DNA of 33,201 bases. It comes from an uncultured Bacteroidia bacterium (GTDB lineage Bacteria; Bacteroidota; Bacteroidia; Bacteroidales; UBA932). The position numbers were made by a program, and so were the translations under genes. Of this stretch, positions 24,048-33,201 are shown one piece after another. The notes under the pieces were generated by a model. That model worked only from the letters and a program-made list of their open reading frames with translations. It made no database searches and had not been told where the DNA came from. Within the stretch, counting starts at the first letter, position 1, and every line of letters starts with the position of its first letter. The stretch covers positions 1-33,201 of the forward strand of contig CADAXR010000026.1 of NCBI GenBank assembly GCA_902791945.1, in the 5' to 3' direction.

Positions 24048-24569
24048 ATGAAAAAAGAACTCAAAGCACAGGTTATCGAGGCCATCTCAGCTCAGCTGGA
24101 GACCTACCCCAATTTCTATATCACCGACATCGCCGGACTCAACGCCGAGCAGACGGCGGCTCTTCGCCGTGAGTGCTTCGAGCAGGGCATCAAGCTCACC
24201 GTCGTAAAGAACACCCTGTTCCACAAGGTGCTCTCCGACAAGGGCAACGCCGAGTTCGAACTCCTCTTCCCGGCCCTCGAAGGCAACACCGCCATCATGT
24301 ACACCGAGGCCCCTGCAGTCCCTGCCAAGCTCATCAAGAAATACCAGAAGAGCGGCATGGAGAAGCCTGCACTCAAGGCGGCCTACGTACAGGAGTGCGC
24401 ATTTGTCGGAGCGGACAAGCTCGACGAGCTCGTCGCGATCAAGTCCAAGGAAGACCTCATCGGAGACATCATCACTCTCCTCCAGTCTCCTGCACGCAAT
24501 GTCATCTCCGCTCTCCAGAGCGCCGGTGGCACGATCGCCGGAGTCGTCAAGACCCTTTCCGAAAAATAA
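24048..24569 (+). CDS. rplJ: 50S ribosomal protein L10
   Basis: This 173-residue base of the L7/L12 stalk has FYITDIAGLNAEQTAALRRE and LTVVKNTLFHKVLSDKGN as the rRNA-binding core. A C-terminal helix (ARNVISALQSAGGTIAGVVK) binds L12 dimers. It lies directly upstream of rplL, with a 35-base spacer. Confidence 0.97.
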   Translation: MKKELKAQVIEAISAQLETYPNFYITDIAGLNAEQTAALRRECFEQGIKLTVVKNTLFHKVLSDKGNAEFELLFPALEGNTAIMYTEAPAVPAKLIKKYQKSGMEKPALKAAYVQECAFVGADKLDELVAIKSKEDLIGDIITLLQSPARNVISALQSAGGTIAGVVKTLSEK

Positions 24570-24604
24570 AAGCAAAAACAATAACAATTTAAATCAATAC
24601 TACT

Positions 24605-24979
24605 ATGGCAGATGTTAAAGCACTTGCAGAAGAGTTGGTAAACCTTTCTGTTAAAGACGTTCAGGAACTCGCTAAGATCCTGAAGGAAGAGTACGGTATC
24701 GAGCCCGCCGCTGCAGCAGTTGCAGTCGCCGCTCCCGCAGCCGCCGAGGCTGCCGCCCCCGCCGAGCAGACCGAATTCGACGTCCTCCTCACCAGCGCCG
24801 GTCAGGCCAAGCTTCAGGTCATCAAGGCCGTCAAGGAAGCTGCCGGTCTCGGACTTAAAGAGGCTAAGGAACTCGTCGACAAGGCCCCTGTCGCCGTCAA
24901 GGAGAAAGTCTCCAAGGCTGAGGCCGAGGCTCTCAAGGCCGCTCTCGAAGAGGCCGGTGCGGAAGTTGAGATTAAGTAA
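24605..24979 (+). CDS. rplL: 50S ribosomal protein L7/L12
   Basis: This 124-residue stalk protein has an N-terminal dimerisation domain ([20 protein letters not shown]), an Ala/Pro-rich hinge (~38-55) and a C-terminal factor-binding domain ([35 protein letters not shown]). It is followed by an intrinsic terminator/attenuator before rpoB. Confidence 0.97.
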   Translation: MADVKALAEELVNLSVKDVQELAKILKEEYGIEPAAAAVAVAAPAAAEAAAPAEQTEFDVLLTSAGQAKLQVIKAVKEAAGLGLKEAKELVDKAPVAVKEKVSKAEAEALKAALEEAGAEVEIK

Positions 24980-25011
24980 CTTCCCCCGTCCCTTTTAAGG
25001 GATAAAATTCA

Positions 25012-25045
25012 GGTTTAGAGCCCCCAGCGGCTCTAAACCTTTTTT
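25012..25045 (+). terminator. Intrinsic terminator/attenuator between rplL and rpoB
   Basis: GGTTTAGAGCC (25012-25022) and GGCTCTAAACC (25029-25039) form a perfect 11-bp stem with a 6-base loop, followed at once by six Ts (25040-25045). Since rpoB starts 36 bases later and no strong promoter is visible between, it likely lets a fraction of transcripts through, lowering rpoBC relative to the ribosomal proteins as in E. coli. Confidence 0.85.
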
Positions 25046-25080
25046 CCGTATTTAAGTTTTTCTCCCCTACGAGGCATAAT

Positions 25081-28000
25081 ATGTCAAAAAAGACCAACTT
25101 CAAGCGAATTGATTTCGCAACGTCCAAGATCCTGGAATACCCGGATCTCCTGGAAGTCCAGTTGAAGTCTTTCAAGGACTTCTTCCAGACGGAGACGACT
25201 CCCGACAGCAGGAGAAACGAAGGCCTTTTCAAGGTTTTCCAGGAAATATTTCCGATCGAAGACACAAGGAACAACTACAAGCTGGAGTTCATCGACTATT
25301 TCATCGATCCTCCGCAGTATTCGATCGAAGAGTGTCTTGAGAGAGGCCTCACCTACAACGTGCCGCTGAAGGCGAAGCTCCGCCTTTCCTGCACGGATCC
25401 CGATCACGAGGACTTCGATACGAGAGTCCAGGACGTGTATCTGGGAAACATCCCTTACATGACCCCCGGCGGAACCTTTGTCATCAACGGTTCCGAGCGT
25501 ATCATTGTCTCGCAGCTGCACCGCTCCCCCGGCGTCTTCTTCGACCAGAGCATGCACTCCAACGGGACAAAGCTCTATTCCGCCAGGATCATCCCCTTCA
25601 AGGGATCGTGGATCGAGTTCGCGACGGACATCAACAATGTCATGTACGCCTACATCGACCGCAAGAAGAAACTTCCCGTCACGACGCTTCTGCGCGCCAT
25701 CGGCTACAACTCGGACAAGGACATCATCGACATCTTCGGACTCGCCGATGAGATCTCCGCCGACGAGGAGACCCTGAGGCAGAACGCCGGACGCGCCCTC
25801 GCGGCCAAGGTCCTCAAGACCTGGACCGAGGACTTCGAAGATGAGGACACCGGCGAGGTCATCCCCATCGAGAGGACCGTCCCGCTCGTCGAGCGCGGAG
25901 AGATCCTCGATGACGACACCATCGAGCGCATCGCCGACACCGGCGTCAGCACCATCCTCCTCCAGAAGGACGAGGTCGGCGCCGCCGAGTATTCCATCAT
26001 CTTCAACACCCTCCAGAAGGACCCGACCAACACTGAGATCGAGGCAGTCAACTACATCTACAAGCAGCTCCGCAACAGCGAACCGCCGGATGAGTCGACC
26101 GCTCGCGACGTCATCGACAAGCTCTTCTTCTCCGAGAAGCGCTACGACCTCGGCGCCGTCGGACGCTACCGTCTCAACAAGAAACTCGACCTCGACACCG
26201 ATCCCGAGACCAGGGTACTTACCAACAGGGACATCATCGAGATCATCAAATACCTCATCCGCCTCATCAACTCCAAGGCGACCGTCGACGACATCGACCA
26301 CCTCTCCAACCGTCGCGTCCGCACGGTCGGCGAGCAGCTCGCCAACCAGTTCAGCGTGGGCCTCTCCCGTATGGCGAGGACCATCCGCGAGAGGATGAAC
26401 GTCCGTGACAACGAGCAGTTCAGCCCGATAGATCTGATCAACGCCAAGACCCTGTCTTCCGTGATCAACTCCTTCTTCGGCACGAGCCAGCTCTCCCAGT
26501 TCATGGACCAGACCAACCCTCTTGCCGAGATCACTCACAAGAGGCGTCTGTCCGCCCTCGGCCCCGGAGGTCTCTCCAGGGACAGGGCAGGTTTCGAGGT
26601 GCGTGACGTCCACTATACCCATTATGGCCGTCTCTGCCCTATCGAGTCTCCTGAAGGCCCGAACATCGGTCTTATCTCTTCCCTGTGCGTCTATGCCCGC
26701 ATCAATTCGCTCGGTTTCATCGAGACGCCCTACCGCAAGGTGGAAGGCGGCAAGGTGGACCTTTCGGACTCCGGCTGGAGCTATATGAGCGCAGAGGAGG
26801 AAGAGTCAAAGCTCGTGTCCCTCGCGAACGTGAGCATGGCCGACGACGGCACCATCAAGGACGAGCGCATCCAGTGCCGTCTCGAGGCCGACTTCCCGGT
26901 CGTTACCAGGGAAGAGGTCGACTACATGGACGTCGCCCCTAACCAGATGGCTTCCGTGGCCGCGTCCCTCATCCCGTTCCTCGAGCACGACGACGCCCAC
27001 CGTGCCCTCATGGGCGCGAACATGATGCGTCAGGCCGTTCCGCTCCTCACCCCCGAGTCCCCTATCGTCGGGACCGGCCTCGAGGAGAGGGTCTGCATCG
27101 ACTCCCGTACCCAGATCATCGCCGCCCGCAAGGGTGTCGTGACCTACGTGGACGCCAATGAGATCCACATCCGTTACGACCGTACCGAAGATGAGAAGTT
27201 TGTCTCGTTCTCCCCCGAGGAGACCGTGTACAAGCTCCCCATCTACCGCAGGACGAACCAGTCCACGACCGTAATGCTCAAGCCTATCGTCCGCAAGGGC
27301 GACAAGGTCGAGAAGGGCCAGGTGCTGACCGAGGGTTATGCGACCGAGAAGGGCGAACTTGCCCTCGGACGCAACCTCAAGGTCGCCTTCATGCCCTGGA
27401 AGGGATACAACTACGAAGACGCCATCGTCCTCTCCGAGGAGATGGTCAAGTGGGACATCCTCACCTCCGTCCACGTCGACGAGTTCCTCACGGAAGTCCG
27501 TGAGACCAAGCGCGGCATGGAAGAGCTTACCCCGGACATCCCCAACGTCAGCGAGGACGCGACCAAGGACCTCGGCAAGGACGACGGTATCATCCGTATC
27601 GGCGCCCACGTCGAGCCCGGCGACATCCTCATCGGCAAGATTACCCCGAAGGGCGAGAGCGATCCTTCCCCGGAAGAGAAGCTCCTCAAGGCCATCTTCG
27701 GCGACAAGGCCGGCGACGTAAAGGACGCTTCCCTGAAGGCCAACCCTTCACTCAGCGGTACCGTCATCAAGACCGCCCTCTACTCGAAGGCGTCCAAGGA
27801 AAGCGGCAAGCGCGGAGTCAAGAGCGACCAGAAGACCCGTATCGAGATCAAGGAGCAGGAATTCGCCGCCGCGGCCGAAAAGCTGCGCGAGGGATTCATC
27901 GCCAAGCTCATGACCCTCGTCGAGGGCAAGAAGAGCGCCGGCATCTCCGACCTCTACGGCGTCGAGATCCTCGCCAAGGGCAAGGGTTTCACTGCAGACC

Positions 28001-28902
28001 TGCTGAGGAGCATCGACTATGAGAACGTTTCGACAGCCAAGTGGACATCTGACAAGGCCGCCAACGCCCTCATCCGCGCCCTCATCAACAACTACTGCAT
28101 CGCCTACAAGGAAGCCGCTACGAGGAACAGGAGGGAGATCGACAAGATCAAGATCGGCGACGAACTCCCCAACGGAGTCATGCAGATCGCAAAGGTCTAT
28201 GTCGCCCGCAAGCGCAAGATCACTGTCGGTGACAAGATGGCCGGACGCCACGGAAACAAGGGTATCGTCGCGAAGATCGTCCGCCAGGAGGATATGCCGT
28301 TCCTCGATGACGGCACCCCTGTGGACATCGTCCTCAACCCTCTCGGCGTGCCTTCACGTATGAACCTCGGCCAGATCTACGAGACCGTCCTCGGTTGGGC
28401 GGGCTGGAGGCTTGGACTCAAGTTCTCCACCCCTATCTTCGACGGCGCGTCCATCGACGAGATCTGCTCCTACACGGACAAGGCCGGCGTTCCCCGCTTC
28501 GGCAAGACCCGCCTCCGCGACGGCGGCACCGGCGACTGGTTCGACCAGCCCGCGACCGTCGGCGTCATCTATATGATCAAGCTCGGCCACATGGTCGACG
28601 ACAAGATGCACGCCCGTTCCATCGGACCTTACTCCCTCATCACCCAGCAGCCTCTCGGCGGCAAGGCGCAGTTCGGAGGTCAGAGGTTCGGTGAGATGGA
28701 AGTCTGGGCCCTCGAGGCCTTCGGTGCGGCCAACGCCCTCCAGGAGATCCTCACGGTCAAGTCCGACGACGTGACCGGCAGGTCCAAGACCTACGAAGCC
28801 ATCGTCAAGGGAGACCCGATGCCGACTCCCGGCATCCCCGAGTCGCTCAACGTGCTCCTCAACGAGCTCAAGGGCCTCGGCCTTAACGTCACCCTCGACT
28901 AA
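25081..28902 (+). CDS. rpoB: DNA-directed RNA polymerase subunit beta
   Basis: This 1273-residue subunit has the usual length for Bacteroidetes. The protrusion/lobe regions are seen early ([20 protein letters not shown]). The rifampicin pocket around residues 465-510 reads [20 protein letters not shown], then [20 protein letters not shown], with the drug-contacting Asp, His and Ser in their sensitive forms. Later blocks include [32 protein letters not shown], and [19 protein letters not shown] near the C terminus. It follows an attenuator and lies 26 bases before rpoC. Confidence 0.98.
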   Translation: MSKKTNFKRIDFATSKILEYPDLLEVQLKSFKDFFQTETTPDSRRNEGLFKVFQEIFPIEDTRNNYKLEFIDYFIDPPQYSIEECLERGLTYNVPLKAKLRLSCTDPDHEDFDTRVQDVYLGNIPYMTPGGTFVINGSERIIVSQLHRSPGVFFDQSMHSNGTKLYSARIIPFKGSWIEFATDINNVMYAYIDRKKKLPVTTLLRAIGYNSDKDIIDIFGLADEISADEETLRQNAGRALAAKVLKTWTEDFEDEDTGEVIPIERTVPLVERGEILDDDTIERIADTGVSTILLQKDEVGAAEYSIIFNTLQKDPTNTEIEAVNYIYKQLRNSEPPDESTARDVIDKLFFSEKRYDLGAVGRYRLNKKLDLDTDPETRVLTNRDIIEIIKYLIRLINSKATVDDIDHLSNRRVRTVGEQLANQFSVGLSRMARTIRERMNVRDNEQFSPIDLINAKTLSSVINSFFGTSQLSQFMDQTNPLAEITHKRRLSALGPGGLSRDRAGFEVRDVHYTHYGRLCPIESPEGPNIGLISSLCVYARINSLGFIETPYRKVEGGKVDLSDSGWSYMSAEEEESKLVSLANVSMADDGTIKDERIQCRLEADFPVVTREEVDYMDVAPNQMASVAASLIPFLEHDDAHRALMGANMMRQAVPLLTPESPIVGTGLEERVCIDSRTQIIAARKGVVTYVDANEIHIRYDRTEDEKFVSFSPEETVYKLPIYRRTNQSTTVMLKPIVRKGDKVEKGQVLTEGYATEKGELALGRNLKVAFMPWKGYNYEDAIVLSEEMVKWDILTSVHVDEFLTEVRETKRGMEELTPDIPNVSEDATKDLGKDDGIIRIGAHVEPGDILIGKITPKGESDPSPEEKLLKAIFGDKAGDVKDASLKANPSLSGTVIKTALYSKASKESGKRGVKSDQKTRIEIKEQEFAAAAEKLREGFIAKLMTLVEGKKSAGISDLYGVEILAKGKGFTADLLRSIDYENVSTAKWTSDKAANALIRALINNYCIAYKEAATRNRREIDKIKIGDELPNGVMQIAKVYVARKRKITVGDKMAGRHGNKGIVAKIVRQEDMPFLDDGTPVDIVLNPLGVPSRMNLGQIYETVLGWAGWRLGLKFSTPIFDGASIDEICSYTDKAGVPRFGKTRLRDGGTGDWFDQPATVGVIYMIKLGHMVDDKMHARSIGPYSLITQQPLGGKAQFGGQRFGEMEVWALEAFGAANALQEILTVKSDDVTGRSKTYEAIVKGDPMPTPGIPESLNVLLNELKGLGLNVTLD

Positions 28903-28928
28903 GAGAAACAGAAAAAGTCATTTGCAAT

Positions 28929-33200
<4,272 letters not shown>

Positions 33201-33201
33201 C

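Overview
The window looks like a GC-rich member of the Bacteroidales (Bacteroidetes). Four things point that way. Several promoters have the Bacteroidetes -7 form TAnnTTTG, and no Shine-Dalgarno sequences stand out. The order tRNA-Thr/Tyr/Gly/Thr-tuf-tRNA-Trp-secE-nusG-rplKAJL-rpoBC is the one I know from Bacteroides relatives. The window also holds an OstA_2-type protein next to a SurA-like isomerase, and a lipoprotein with a Fibrobacter-type paralogous domain. The genus cannot be fixed from the sequence alone.

Layout. 1-4338 (minus strand) is an envelope operon: a SurA-like parvulin chaperone, a large OstA/LptA-like protein, and the start of a secreted GH28-like enzyme, all joined by overlapping stop/start codons. 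A divergent promoter region (about 4386-4455) separates it from a plus-strand operon of galE, a DUF819 membrane protein and a PlsC-like acyltransferase (4488-7949). That operon runs 38 bp into the convergent dacB (7912-9432). 9597-14853 is minus strand: two tandem MFS transporters, aroE, ssb and a small secreted protein, ending in a 52-bp-period repeat array in front of dacB. 14932-16882 (plus) holds queH and radA. 17012-18277 is a probably surface-exposed lipoprotein that looks accessory, followed by dxs. 20214-33200 is the core translation/transcription block: four tRNAs, tuf, tRNA-Trp, secE, nusG, four ribosomal proteins, rpoB and rpoC. It contains a strong hairpin between tuf and tRNA-Trp and a textbook intrinsic terminator between rplL and rpoB.

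Most genes are ordinary housekeeping. The unusual layer is repetitive DNA. A short REP-like palindrome of about 28 bp occurs four times. Two copies lie inside the OstA-like gene, where both are translated as VIPSEAEES. One lies inside aroE, in the other orientation and still in frame. One sits on the stop codon of the lipoprotein gene. Its terminal arms co-vary between copies, and its end sequence also makes up the start of a 24-bp tandem repeat in the OstA-like gene. A second, unrelated family is the GTGCAC-bounded 52-bp triplet at 9449-9596. No stretch of more than 300 bases lacks a gene. I saw no integrase, transposase, cas gene or toxin-antitoxin pair.
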